A program made the translations under genes and the position numbers. Below, piece by piece: positions 47,581 to 57,872 of a stretch of DNA of 64,000 bases (positions are counted from its first letter, which is position 1; each line of letters starts with the position of its first letter). The notes beneath the pieces were generated by a model. That model was not told where the DNA came from. It was given only the letters and a program-made list of their open reading frames with translations, and made no database searches. This DNA is from an uncultured Tateyamaria sp. (GTDB taxonomy: Bacteria; Pseudomonadota; Alphaproteobacteria; Rhodobacterales; Rhodobacteraceae): NCBI RefSeq assembly GCF_947503045.1, contig NZ_CANNCF010000001.1, positions 930,001-994,000 on the forward strand, read 5' to 3'.

Positions 47581-48428
47581 TGTTTCCGCGTCCAGTAGAA
47601 AAATCCACCGCCACCGTCCGCTATTCCTATCAGGCCTTCCTGCCTGTGGCCCTGATCCTGTGGCTGCTGCCGCTGCTGGCCATTTTCCTGACCTCGATCA
47701 GGTCGGCGGCCGACATCAACTCGGGCAACGTCTTTGGCTGGCCGTCCGAATTTGCGCTGATCGAAAACTACTCTGCGGTTTTCACCCAGTCAGCGGCGGC
47801 ACAATACATGTGGAACTCGGTGCTGATCACCGTGCCCACCGTGATGATCTCGGTCGCCCTTGCCTGCCTCGCAGGCTACGCGCTGGCGATCTACAAGTTC
47901 CGGGTCGCTTTGCCGCTGTTTTTCCTGTTCGTGGCGGGCAACTTCATTCCGTTCCAGATCCTCATGGTGCCGGTGCGCGACATGTCGGTCCAAACCGGGC
48001 TTTATGACACCATCGCGGGTCAGTTCCTGTTCCACGCGGCCTTCCAGACCGGGTTCTGCACGCTGTTTATGCGGAACTTTATCAAGGCCTTGCCCTTTGA
48101 TCTGATCGAATCCGCGCGGATCGAAGGCATCGCGGAGTGGAAGATCTTCTGGTACGTGATCCTGCCCCTCGTGCGCCCTGCGATTGCAGCGCTCGCGGTG
48201 CTGATCTTTACCTTTGTGTGGAACGACTTTTTCTGGGCCAACGTGCTGACCCAGGGCGAGTCCGCAAAACCGATCACGGCCGGTGTGCGTGCGCTCAACG
48301 GTCAGTTCGTGAACAACTGGCATCTGGTGTCTGCAGCCTCGCTGCTGGCAGCGATCCCACCTGTGGCGTGCTTCTTCCTGATGCAGCGCCACTTTATTTC
48401 CGGCCTGACGATGGGAGCCGTGAAGTGA
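47581..48428 (+). CDS. Carbohydrate ABC transporter permease
   Basis: MFPRPVEKSTATVRYSYQAFLPVALILWLLPLLAIFLTSIRS; EAA loop ESARIEGIAEWKIFWYVILPLVRPA. Confidence 0.94.
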
Positions 48429-50509
48429 GCGCATGCTGGCGTCTGGATGACGGACGCCAGACTTTGGTTCTCGGCTCTGACCGGGGTCGGCTGGCTGAGG
48501 TCGTCTATTGGGGACCCAGCCTGCCGGAGACCGAAGATCTGGCCACGCTATACGAAGCCTATACCCTCGATGTGACCGGCGGCATGCTGGATCTGAACCC
48601 GGAGCTGAGCATCTGCCCGGAATCCACGCGGTCCTTTCCCGGCCAACCGGGGCTGATCATCCGCAACGGGGACGGCACGCCGTTCCTGCCCAAGTTCTGT
48701 CTGGAGCGCGCCGATCTGGGCGAGAACGTGTTGATCCTGACCTATATGGATCAGACCCGCGTGCTGACCTATCGCGCCCGTTTTGCCATTGATCCCACCA
48801 CCCACATCATCGAGGCCAGCGCCGAGGTCGAGGCAGACCAGCCCATGCACCTGCACTGGTTAAGCGCGCCGGTGTTTCCAGCGCCGCAACTGAGCGACGA
48901 GATGATCGATTTCGCCGGGCGCTGGTGTGGCGAATTCCAGATGAACCGCACGCCGTGGTCACCGGGCATCCGCTACCGCGAGAACCGCACGGGGCGCACG
49001 GGGCACGAACATTTCCCCGGCCTGATCGTGCCGGTGCGCGGGGCCTCGAACGCGACCGGGCAGGCCTATGCCTTTCACTATGGTTGGTCCGGCGGGCACC
49101 GGATGGTCGCCGAAGAGCTGCCCGATGGCCGCCGCCAGATCCAGTTCGGCCATGCCGCAAGGATGGAAGGGCAGGCGCAAAAGCACTTTTCGACCGGCAA
49201 GCTTTATGCCGTGTTTTCCGACGATGGTCTGAATGGCTGCGCAGTCGCGTTCCAGCGCCACCTGCGCGACCGGGTGGTGACATTTCCCCGCCCCGAGGCG
49301 TCGCGCCCGGTGCATTACAACTGCTGGGAAGCGGTCTATTTCAACCACAATCTCGACGAGCTCAAGGACATCGCTGACCGCGCCGCCGCCCTCGGGGCCG
49401 AGCGGTTCGTGCTGGATGATGGCTGGTTCGGCAATCGCGATGACGACACGCAGGCCCTGTCCGATTGGGAGGTCGATCCGCGCAAGTATCCCGACGGTCT
49501 CACGCCGTTGATCGACCACGTCAAAGGCTGCGGTATGACCTTTGGCATCTGGTTCGAGCCCGAGATGATCAACCCGAATTCGGACATCTTCCGTGCCCAT
49601 CCCGACTGGGCGCTGGGGAGCGAGGATCAGATCATGGGCCGCCAGCAGATGGCGCTCAATATGGCGCTGCCTGCTGTGCAGTCCTTTCTCTTTGCGCGGA
49701 TCGGCGACATCCTGTCCCGCCACGACATCGAATATATCAAATGGGACCACAACCGCGTGCTGCCCATGCCTGATGCGGCCCAGACGCGGGGGTCTTATGC
49801 GCTGCTGGATCGGTTGCGCCGCGAGTTTCCGCATGTGGAGATTGAAAGCTGCGCGTCCGGGGGCGGCCGCATCGACTTTGGTATCATGGAGCGCACCCAG
49901 CGGGTCTGGCTGTCAGACTCAAATGACGCGGTCGAAAGGCTGCGCATCCAGCACAACGCGTCGATCTTTTTGCCCATGGCCGTCACTGGCAGCCATGTGG
50001 GCCCGCGCACCTGTCACACTTCGGGGCGCACGCTCGACATCCGGTTCCGCGCCTGGGTCGCCGCCCAACGCCATATGGGGTTCGAGATGGACCCGCGTGA
50101 GTTGACCGAGGAAGAGGCCAAGGTTCTGCGCGAGGTCACCAACTGGTGGAAGGCCAACCGCGACTGGATGTATGGCGCCGATATCCTGCGTCTGGACAGT
50201 GCCGACCCGGCGGTGATCGCGGAACAGCATCTGGAAGAGGGCGGTGGGCAATTTGTCGTCTTTGCCGGCAAGGCCGCCACCTCGGACCAGATCGCGCCGC
50301 GCCCCCTGCGCCTGACCCGGCTGACGCCGGACGCAAAGTACCGGATCGAGCTGATCAATCGCGACGATGTCGGCGTGTTGTCGCGCGGTGCAAATGCGCT
50401 GAAATCCGGCCCGCTGGTGGTGAGCGGGGCCTACCTGATGTATCATGGGCTTACTCTGCCGTGGAGTTTCCCCGAACGGATGTGGGTGATCAAAGGCGAT
50501 CTGGCCTGA
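48425..50509 (+). CDS. Alpha-galactosidase, GH36 (GTG start)
   Basis: FVLDDGWFGNRDDDTQALSDWEVDPRKYPDGLTPLIDHVKGCGMTFGIWFEPEMINPNSD; YIKWDHNR catalytic Asp; ESCASGGGRIDFGIMERTQRVWLSDSND. Confidence 0.96.
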   Translation: MSACWRLDDGRQTLVLGSDRGRLAEVVYWGPSLPETEDLATLYEAYTLDVTGGMLDLNPELSICPESTRSFPGQPGLIIRNGDGTPFLPKFCLERADLGENVLILTYMDQTRVLTYRARFAIDPTTHIIEASAEVEADQPMHLHWLSAPVFPAPQLSDEMIDFAGRWCGEFQMNRTPWSPGIRYRENRTGRTGHEHFPGLIVPVRGASNATGQAYAFHYGWSGGHRMVAEELPDGRRQIQFGHAARMEGQAQKHFSTGKLYAVFSDDGLNGCAVAFQRHLRDRVVTFPRPEASRPVHYNCWEAVYFNHNLDELKDIADRAAALGAERFVLDDGWFGNRDDDTQALSDWEVDPRKYPDGLTPLIDHVKGCGMTFGIWFEPEMINPNSDIFRAHPDWALGSEDQIMGRQQMALNMALPAVQSFLFARIGDILSRHDIEYIKWDHNRVLPMPDAAQTRGSYALLDRLRREFPHVEIESCASGGGRIDFGIMERTQRVWLSDSNDAVERLRIQHNASIFLPMAVTGSHVGPRTCHTSGRTLDIRFRAWVAAQRHMGFEMDPRELTEEEAKVLREVTNWWKANRDWMYGADILRLDSADPAVIAEQHLEEGGGQFVVFAGKAATSDQIAPRPLRLTRLTPDAKYRIELINRDDVGVLSRGANALKSGPLVVSGAYLMYHGLTLPWSFPERMWVIKGDLA

Positions 50510-50531
50510 CCCGCACGAAAGAGAGTTTGAG

Positions 50532-51302
50532 ATGAAAGAGACAGTGACATTCCACGACCTGAACGGCGCTTCGGTGTTCATCACCGGCGGCGGTTCTGGC
50601 ATCGGCGCGTCCCTCACCGAAGGGTTTCTGGAACAGGGCGCCAAGGTGGCCTTTGTCCAGCGCTCGGACGCGACCGCATTCTGTGACGAGATGGAGGCCA
50701 AGTACGGCACCCGCCCGCTGTTCATGCCCTGCGACATCACCGACGATGCCGCGCTCAAGGCCTGTATCGAACAGGCCAGTGCGGCCCATGGCGCCGTCAC
50801 GACGCTGGTCAACAACGCCGCCAACGACAAGCGCCACAGCACGGCAGAGGTCGACAGTGACTTTTTCGACTGGATGATCGCGATCAACCTCAAGGCCTAT
50901 TTCTTTGCCTGTCAGGCGGTCATGCCCCGCATGCAGGCGGCTGGCGGCGGGTCGATCATCAACTTTTCCTCGATCAGCTACATGATGGGGAATGCGGGCT
51001 ATCCGCTTTACACCAGCGCCAATTCGGCGATCAACGGCATGACCCGCAGCCTCGCGCGCGAGTTCGGCCCCGACAAGATCCGCGTGAACGCGCTGGCGCC
51101 CGGTTGGGTGCTGACGCAAAAGCAGCTGGATCAGTGGGCGACGCCCGACGGATTGGCCGCACATATGGACCGCCAGTGCCTCAAGGAACATCTTGAACCG
51201 CGCGACATCGTGGGGGCTGTGCTGTTCATGGCCTCGGATGCGAGCCGGATGATGACAGGGCAGGCGGTTGTCGTGGACGGTGGCGTGGCGGTGACGGGCT
51301 GA
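50532..51302 (+). CDS. SDR family oxidoreductase (candidate galactose dehydrogenase)
   Basis: FITGGGSGIGASLTEGFLEQGAKVAF; YTSANSAINGMTRSLAREFGPDKIRVNALAPGW; position in galactoside operon. Confidence 0.85.
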   Translation: MKETVTFHDLNGASVFITGGGSGIGASLTEGFLEQGAKVAFVQRSDATAFCDEMEAKYGTRPLFMPCDITDDAALKACIEQASAAHGAVTTLVNNAANDKRHSTAEVDSDFFDWMIAINLKAYFFACQAVMPRMQAAGGGSIINFSSISYMMGNAGYPLYTSANSAINGMTRSLAREFGPDKIRVNALAPGWVLTQKQLDQWATPDGLAAHMDRQCLKEHLEPRDIVGAVLFMASDASRMMTGQAVVVDGGVAVTG

Positions 51303-52185
51303 TGGCAAAAGGGACGTGGATCGCAGTGGATTGGGGCACGTCGCAATTGCGCGCGTGGCTGATGCGCGGCGATGGCCACATCCTTGAACGACGCCAGTCC
51401 GATGCGGGCATGGGCACACTGGCGCGCGACGGGTTTGAACCGGCCTTGCGCGCCCTTGTGGGTGACGCGCTGCCCGCCCCGGTACTGGCCTGCGGCATGG
51501 TCGGCTCGCGTCAGGGCTGGATTGAGGCACCTTATCTACAACCCCCTGCGCGCCCCCCGGCGCGGCCGAGGCTGTCGCAGTGCCCGGTATGGATGTGCGC
51601 ATCCTGCCCGGTGTCAAACAGGACCACCCCGCAGATGTGATGCGCGGCGAGGAAACCCAGATCGCAGGATATCTGGCCACCCATCCGGGCTTTGACGGCG
51701 TGATCTGCCTGCCCGGCACTCATACCAAGTGGGTCCATGTGAGTGCGGGTGAAATCGTGAGCTTCCGCACCGCGATGACAGGCGAGATGTTTGCCCTTCT
51801 GTCCACCCAATCGGTGCTGCGCCACTCGATGGGCGCGGGCTGGGACGCGGACAGTTTTGCCGCCGGGATCGATCAGGCGATCTCCAAACCTGAAGGGCTG
51901 GCCGCCGCCCTGTTTTCGCTGCGCGCCGAAGGGTTGCTGGCCGGGCTCAACCCCGATGCCGCCCGCGCGCGCCTGTCGGGTCTGTTGATCGGTGCCGAAC
52001 TGGCCGCCATGCGCCCCTATTGGCTGGGCCAACAGGTTGCGCTGATCGGCGCCGAAAGCCTCAGCCGCGCCTATGCAGAGGCCCTTGCCCTGCAATCCGT
52101 TCCCTGCCACAGCGCAGGCGTCGAAGACATGACCCTCGCAGGCCTCACCGCCGCATGGTCCCAAATCTATGGAGAAGCCGCATGA
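51302..52185 (+). pseudogene. dgoK: 2-dehydro-3-deoxygalactonokinase (DgoK), split by an apparent frameshift near 51553-51558
   Basis: Frame 1: MAKGTWIAVDWGTSQLRAWLMRGDG...GMVGSRQGWIEAPYL; second frame: VPGMDVRILPGVKQDHPADVMRGEETQIAGYL...LPGTHTKWVHV. One extra base in the C6 run would restore one ORF. Confidence 0.85.
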
Positions 52186-52784
52186 GCCGGGAAATCATCG
52201 CCATTCTGCGCGGCATCGCGCCAGACGAGGCCGAAGCCGTCGCGGATGCATTGGTCGACGCAGGTATCACCCGGATCGAAGTGCCGCTGAACTCTCCGCA
52301 ACCCTTTGACAGCATTTCGAAAATGCTGCTGGCCCATGGTTCCCATGCGATGATCGGGGCAGGGACCGTGCTCGACGTGCGCGACGTGGAAAAGCTGCAC
52401 AAGATGGGCGCGCATATGGTGGTGTCTCCGGATGCGAACGCGACCATTATCGTGGCGACCAAACAGGCGGGCATGATGTCCTTTCCCGGTGTGATGACGC
52501 CCACCGAATGCTTTGCAGCACTTCAGGCGGGGGCCGACGGGCTGAAACTGTTTCCGGCCTCGCTGCTCGGGGTCGAGGGGCTCAAGGCCATCGGTGCGGT
52601 GCTGCCCAAAGGGACCAAGGCCTATGCCGTGGGCGGCGTGGGTCCGGCGAATTTCGCCGACTGGTTTGCCGCCGGGATCACCGGGTTCGGCATCGGCTCC
52701 GCGCTTTACAAACCGGGCATGTCCGTGGCGGATGTCGCGGCGCGGGCGGCGGATATGGTTGCGGCCTACGACGCAGGCGCGTGA
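52182..52784 (+). CDS. dgoA: 2-dehydro-3-deoxy-6-phosphogalactonate aldolase
   Basis: IIAILRGIAPDEAEAVADALVDAGITRIEVPLNSPQPFDSI; KLFPASLLGVEGLKAI. Confidence 0.93.
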   Translation: MSREIIAILRGIAPDEAEAVADALVDAGITRIEVPLNSPQPFDSISKMLLAHGSHAMIGAGTVLDVRDVEKLHKMGAHMVVSPDANATIIVATKQAGMMSFPGVMTPTECFAALQAGADGLKLFPASLLGVEGLKAIGAVLPKGTKAYAVGGVGPANFADWFAAGITGFGIGSALYKPGMSVADVAARAADMVAAYDAGA

Positions 52785-53617
52785 TGGAGGTCTTTGACGA
52801 CCGTGCCTGCGCCCTCGGCGAGGGGCCGCTCTGGCATCCGATCCGGAACGAACTGTTCTGGTTCGATATTCTGAACAAGACCCTGCATGCCAAGGGCGAA
52901 AACCGCCAAAGCTGGACCTTTGATGACCATGTCTCGGCTGCGGGCTGGGTGGATGAAAACACCCTGCTGATGGCCTCGGCCACGGGCCTGTGGCGCTTTG
53001 ACATCCCGACCGGCGCGCGCGAACTGGTGACACCGCTTGAGGCCGACAACCCGGTCACCCGCTCAAATGACGGGCGCGCCGACCTGCAGGGCGGTTTCTG
53101 GATCGGAACGATGGGGATCAAGGCCGAGGCCTATGCCGGGTCCATCTATCGCTATTACCGGGGCGAGCTGCGCCAGCTCTTTGATCGTATCACCATCTCC
53201 AACGCGATCTGTTTTGCACCGGACGGGCAGGTGGCCTATTTCTGCGATACTTTTTCCAAGCAAATCCAGAAGGTTGCGCTGGATACTGACGGATGGCCAT
53301 CGGCCGAACCGCAGGTTTTTCTGGACCTGCGCGAGGATGGGTTGAACCCTGATGGCGCGGTTGTGGACAGTCTTGGCAACCTCTGGAACGCGCAATGGGG
53401 CGCCAGCCGCATGGCCTGCTACGCGCCCGACGGCACATATCTGCGCCACGTTGAGACCCCCGCCGCGCAAACCACATGCCCGGCCTTTGGTGGCCCCGAG
53501 GGCACAACCCTGTTTGCCACCTCCGCCGCTGATGGCACGGACGAAGCGCAAGGCGGCATGACCTTTGCCGTTGATGCAGGCGTCAAAGGCCAACGCGAAC
53601 ATCAGGTGATCCTATGA
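52784..53617 (+). CDS. SMP-30/gluconolactonase family protein (candidate galactonolactonase)
   Basis: CALGEGPLWHPIRNELFWFDI; NDGRADLQGGFWIGTMG; LNPDGAVVDSLGNLWNAQWGASRM. Confidence 0.92.
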   Translation: MEVFDDRACALGEGPLWHPIRNELFWFDILNKTLHAKGENRQSWTFDDHVSAAGWVDENTLLMASATGLWRFDIPTGARELVTPLEADNPVTRSNDGRADLQGGFWIGTMGIKAEAYAGSIYRYYRGELRQLFDRITISNAICFAPDGQVAYFCDTFSKQIQKVALDTDGWPSAEPQVFLDLREDGLNPDGAVVDSLGNLWNAQWGASRMACYAPDGTYLRHVETPAAQTTCPAFGGPEGTTLFATSAADGTDEAQGGMTFAVDAGVKGQREHQVIL

Positions 53618-55545
53618 AACGCACACTTGGCGTCTGTTACTACCCCGAACACTGGCCCGAGGCGCAATGGGCCGAGGATGCCGCCCGCATGGCTGCCCTT
53701 GGCCTCACATGGGTGCGCATCGGTGAATTCGCGTGGAAACGGATGGAGCCGGTCGAGGGAGAATATGACTTTGACTGGTTGGACCGGGCGATCGAGACTT
53801 TGGGCGCGGCAGGCCTCACGGTTGTTCTGGGCACACCCACCGCCACGCCACCGGCCTGGGTTGTGGCCAAGCACCCTGACATGTTGCCCGTCGATGCAGA
53901 GGGGCGCGTGCGCGGCTATGGCTCGCGCCGCCACTACTGCTTTTCCCACGCCGGGTATCTGTCCGAATGCTGCCGGATCGTCACCCGCATGGCCGAGCGC
54001 TACGGCGCAAACCCGGATGTGGGCGCGTGGCAGACCGACAATGAATATAGCTGCCACGACACCACTCTCAGCTATTCAGACTGCGCCACCCGTGCCTTTC
54101 GCGACTGGCTGCGCACACAGTTTCCCGCGCCGGAATCCTATCGCGGCAATGACGGCGATATCGATGCGCTGAATGCGGCATGGGGCAACGTCTTCTGGTC
54201 GATGGACTATGATGATTTCGACCAGATCGGCCTGCCCAACCTCACCGTGACCGAAGTGAACCCGGCCCATGCTCACGCCTTCCGCCGGTTTTCTTCCGAT
54301 CAGGTGGTGGCCTTCAACCGCGCGCAGGTCGACATCATTCGCGCGCATTCCGAGGCGCCGATTGCCCACAACTACATGGGGCGGATCACGGATTTCGATC
54401 ACTTCAAGGTCGGCGCCGATCTCGATATCGCGTCCTGGGACAGCTACCCACTGGGCTTTCTCGAGGACCGCTCGGGCGGGTCGGATGCGCACAAGCGTGC
54501 CTACGCGCAGCAGGGCGACCCGGATTTTCAGGCCTTCCACCATGACCTCTACCGCGCTGTCGGCAAGGACGGGCGTTGGTGGGTGATGGAACAACAACCC
54601 GGCCCGGTGAACTGGGCGCCCTACAACCCCGCCCCCTTGCCGGGCATGGTGCGCCTCTGGACTTGGGAGGCCTTTGCCCATGGCGCCGAGGCGGTCTGTT
54701 ATTTCCGCTGGCGTCAGGCACCGTTCGCGCAGGAACAGATGCATGCGGGTCTTTTGCGCCCGGACTCAGCCGAGGCGGAGGCCTTTGGCGAGGCCGCGCT
54801 CGTGATGGCGGAGCTGGCCGACGCCCCGGACGTCGCCCCTGCGCAGGCCCCGGTCGCCATCATATTCGACTATGGTGCAGATGCGATGTGGGCGGTGCAG
54901 CCGCACGGGGCAGGCCTCAGCTATTTCGGGTTGGTCTTTGACTGGTATCGTGCGTGCCGCAAGTTAGGTCTGTCCGTGGATATTCTGCCTCCAACGGCGC
55001 GCGACTTTGACGGCTATGCACTGGTGCTGGTGCCCGGGATGATGCATATGCCCGACGATTTGAAGGGCGCCCTAGATGCGGCGGAAGGTCAGGTTGTGCT
55101 GGGCCCCCGCAGCGGCGCACGCGACACGCATTTCTCGATCCCCACGCCGCTGCCTCCGGCATGGCCCGGCAGTGACTTGACGGTCGCGCGGGTACAGTCC
55201 ATGCGGCCCGACATGCCGGTGCCGGTCGACGGCGGCGGGCAGGTGGTCGGTTATCTCGAACAGGTCGAGGGCGGCAGCGAGGTTTTGCTGCGCACAGAGG
55301 ACGGCGCACCCGTCGCGCTGCGCTGTTCGGACCATGTGAGCTATGTCGCGGGCTGGCTGGACGATGCCGCCCATATGCGCGTGCTGCGCAGCGTCGCGCC
55401 TGATCTGGAGGTACATGAGATGCCGGACTCTGTACGTCGCCGGGAAACCGGGGGTGAAGTGTTCTGGTTCAACTACGGTGCGCAAGATGCTGAAGTGGAA
55501 GGTAAAGTTCTGCCAGTTGCCGGAGTTCTGCGCCGCCCACGCTAG
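53614..55545 (+). CDS. Beta-galactosidase, GH42
   Basis: GVCYYPEHWPEAQWAEDAARMAALGLTWVRIGEFAWKRMEP; WQTDNEYSCHDT acid/base region; WVMEQQPGPVNWAPYNPAPLPGMVRLWTWEAFAHGAEAVCYFRWRQ. Confidence 0.96.
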   Translation: MKRTLGVCYYPEHWPEAQWAEDAARMAALGLTWVRIGEFAWKRMEPVEGEYDFDWLDRAIETLGAAGLTVVLGTPTATPPAWVVAKHPDMLPVDAEGRVRGYGSRRHYCFSHAGYLSECCRIVTRMAERYGANPDVGAWQTDNEYSCHDTTLSYSDCATRAFRDWLRTQFPAPESYRGNDGDIDALNAAWGNVFWSMDYDDFDQIGLPNLTVTEVNPAHAHAFRRFSSDQVVAFNRAQVDIIRAHSEAPIAHNYMGRITDFDHFKVGADLDIASWDSYPLGFLEDRSGGSDAHKRAYAQQGDPDFQAFHHDLYRAVGKDGRWWVMEQQPGPVNWAPYNPAPLPGMVRLWTWEAFAHGAEAVCYFRWRQAPFAQEQMHAGLLRPDSAEAEAFGEAALVMAELADAPDVAPAQAPVAIIFDYGADAMWAVQPHGAGLSYFGLVFDWYRACRKLGLSVDILPPTARDFDGYALVLVPGMMHMPDDLKGALDAAEGQVVLGPRSGARDTHFSIPTPLPPAWPGSDLTVARVQSMRPDMPVPVDGGGQVVGYLEQVEGGSEVLLRTEDGAPVALRCSDHVSYVAGWLDDAAHMRVLRSVAPDLEVHEMPDSVRRRETGGEVFWFNYGAQDAEVEGKVLPVAGVLRRPR

Positions 55546-55556
55546 CTTTTTGCGCG

Positions 55557-55587
55557 CTGTCATGGAATTGTCATGCAGGACTGTCAT
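55557..55587 (+). promoter_or_regulatory. Pho-box-like repeats upstream of gap-arsJ
   Basis: CTGTCAT-GGAA-TTGTCAT (7-4-7) plus a third CTGTCAT at 55581-55587; start codon of GAPDH at 55621. Confidence 0.65.
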
Positions 55588-55620
55588 AGCCCGCAGAGTG
55601 CTTCACACGAAAGACGCCCC

Positions 55621-56613
55621 ATGACCACATATGCCCTGAACGGCCTTGGCCGCATCGGAAAGCTGGCGCTGCGCCCTCTGCTTGAGGGCGGCTGCGACAT
55701 CGCCTTTGTCAACGATGCGGTGGGTGATCCGGCGATGCACGCCCACCTGCTCGAATTCGACACCGTGCATGGGCGCTGGCCTGCAGAGTTCGCCGCCGAT
55801 GCCGACAGTATCACCATCGACGGCACCCGCATCCCCGCCCATGGCATGCGCCGGATCGAGGAATTGCCGCTGGATAGCGTTGATGTCGTCATCGACTGCA
55901 CTGGCGTGTTCAAGACCGAAGCCGCGCTCGCGCCCTACTTTGCCGCCGGGGTGAAAAAGGTTGTCGTCTCCGCCCCGGTCAAGGACGGTGACACAGCCAA
56001 TATCGTGTTCGGGGTCAACAATGCGGCCTATACCGGGCAGCCGATTGTCACGGCAGCATCATGTACAACCAATTGCTTAGCACCCGTTGTTAAAGTGATT
56101 CACGAAGGGTTGGGGATCAAGCACGTTTCGATCACGACGATCCATGACGTGACCAACACGCAGACCATTGTGGACCGTCCGGCCAAGGATTGGCGGCGCG
56201 CGCGGTCGGCGCTCAACTCGATGATCCCGACCACCACGGGCTCGGCCACGGCCATCACGCTGATCTATCCAGAACTGACCGGCAAGCTGAACGGCCACGC
56301 GGTGCGCATCCCGCTGCTCAACGCTTCGCTCACCGACTGCGTGTTCGAGGTGGAGAGGGCCACAACCGTCGAAGAGGTCAACGCCCTGTTCGAGGCGGCG
56401 GCAGCGGGTCCGTTATATGGGATTCTCGGCTATGAAACCCGCCCGCTGGTGTCTTCGGACTACACCAACGATCCCCGTTCCAGTATTGTGGATGCGCTTT
56501 CCACTATGGTGGTGAACGGCACGCAGGTGAAGATTTACGCCTGGTATGACAACGAATGGGGTTACGCCCATCGGCTGGTCGATGTCGCGCAAATGGTGGG
56601 CGCATCCCTGTGA
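55621..56613 (+). CDS. ArsJ-associated glyceraldehyde-3-phosphate dehydrogenase
   Basis: [18 protein letters not shown], catalytic [40 protein letters not shown] overlap with arsJ. Confidence 0.9.
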   Translation: MTTYALNGLGRIGKLALRPLLEGGCDIAFVNDAVGDPAMHAHLLEFDTVHGRWPAEFAADADSITIDGTRIPAHGMRRIEELPLDSVDVVIDCTGVFKTEAALAPYFAAGVKKVVVSAPVKDGDTANIVFGVNNAAYTGQPIVTAASCTTNCLAPVVKVIHEGLGIKHVSITTIHDVTNTQTIVDRPAKDWRRARSALNSMIPTTTGSATAITLIYPELTGKLNGHAVRIPLLNASLTDCVFEVERATTVEEVNALFEAAAAGPLYGILGYETRPLVSSDYTNDPRSSIVDALSTMVVNGTQVKIYAWYDNEWGYAHRLVDVAQMVGASL

Positions 56614-57872
56614 GCAGGCCTGCGGGCTTTGCGGCCTATGTGGCGGTGACGGCGGCCTATTGGGCCTTCATGCTGACGGACGGGGCGTTGCGGATGCTGG
56701 TGCTGTTGCATTTCAACAGCCTTGGCTTTTCGCCCGTGCAACTGGCCTATCTTTTTGTCCTTTATGAGATCGCGGGCGTGATCACGAATCTGTCCGCCGG
56801 ATGGATCGCGGCGCGGTTCGGGCTGACCTCGACGCTTTATGTCGGTCTTGGCCTTCAGGTGGTGGCACTGATCGCGCTCGCACAGCTTGATCCGGGCTGG
56901 AGCGTTGCCGCCTCGGTCGTGTTCGTGATGTGCGTGCAGGGGATGTCGGGTGTGGCCAAGGATCTGGCCAAGATGTCCTCCAAATCCGCGGTCAAACTGC
57001 TCGCGCCCGAGGGCGATGGGTTGTTTCGCTGGGTCGCGCTGCTGACGGGATCCAAGAACGCGGTGAAGGGCTTGGGCTTTCTTCTTGGGGCAGGGGCGCT
57101 GGCATTGTTCGGTTTCGTTCCATCCGTTCTGGGTATGGCCGTGATGCTGGGCGTCATCCTGTTGGTTGTGGGCATGCGCATGCCGCCGGGCCTGCCGGTC
57201 GGTCGCAAGGGCGCAAAGTTCAGAGAGGTCATTTCGAAAAACGCGCGCATCAACTGGCTGAGCCTCGCCCGTGTCTTTCTGTTCGGGGCGCGGGATGTGT
57301 GGTTTGTGGTCGGAATCCCGATCTATTTCTATGCGGTGCTCAGCGACGGGACACCGGACGGCCAGCGCGCCGCCTTTTTTATGATCGGCACCTTCATGGC
57401 ACTTTGGGTGATCCTGTACGGGGCCGTTCAGGCGCGCGCGCCCGCCATCCTGCGCAGTGCGGGGCGGTCGGAGGCCGACCTTGCAGCCGCCGCCCGGTTC
57501 TGGGTCGCCACGCTGTTCTTCGTTCCTGCTACGCTTGCCATCGCCGCATTTCTGGCAGGTGCGCCGACCCTGTGGCTGACCGGGGCGGTGGTCATTGGAT
57601 TGCTCATCTTTGGCGTGTTGTTTGCGCTTAACTCGTCCCTGCATTCCTACCTCATCCTCGCCTTTACCAGCGCAGGCCGTGTGACGATGGATGTGGGGTT
57701 TTACTATATGGCCAACGCCGCGGGGCGTTTGATCGGCACGGTTCTTTCGGGCCTGACATATCAGATCGGTGGCCTGCCGCTGTGTCTGGGCACTGCCGCC
57801 CTCATGATTGCCCTCAGTTGGCTGTCGATCGGGCGGATCAGCCGCGAAAACGCGCCATCCAACCCAGCGTAG
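56610..57872 (+). CDS. arsJ: Organoarsenical efflux MFS transporter ArsJ (GTG start)
   Basis: [101 protein letters not shown]; coupled to GAPDH. Confidence 0.88.
   Translation: MSRPAGFAAYVAVTAAYWAFMLTDGALRMLVLLHFNSLGFSPVQLAYLFVLYEIAGVITNLSAGWIAARFGLTSTLYVGLGLQVVALIALAQLDPGWSVAASVVFVMCVQGMSGVAKDLAKMSSKSAVKLLAPEGDGLFRWVALLTGSKNAVKGLGFLLGAGALALFGFVPSVLGMAVMLGVILLVVGMRMPPGLPVGRKGAKFREVISKNARINWLSLARVFLFGARDVWFVVGIPIYFYAVLSDGTPDGQRAAFFMIGTFMALWVILYGAVQARAPAILRSAGRSEADLAAAARFWVATLFFVPATLAIAAFLAGAPTLWLTGAVVIGLLIFGVLFALNSSLHSYLILAFTSAGRVTMDVGFYYMANAAGRLIGTVLSGLTYQIGGLPLCLGTAALMIALSWLSIGRISRENAPSNPA

Noticed and set aside
55621-56613. GAPDH considered as the terminal step of the galactose pathway
   Set aside because: Its translational coupling to ArsJ and its own upstream repeats fit the arsenate module better than a De Ley-Doudoroff role.
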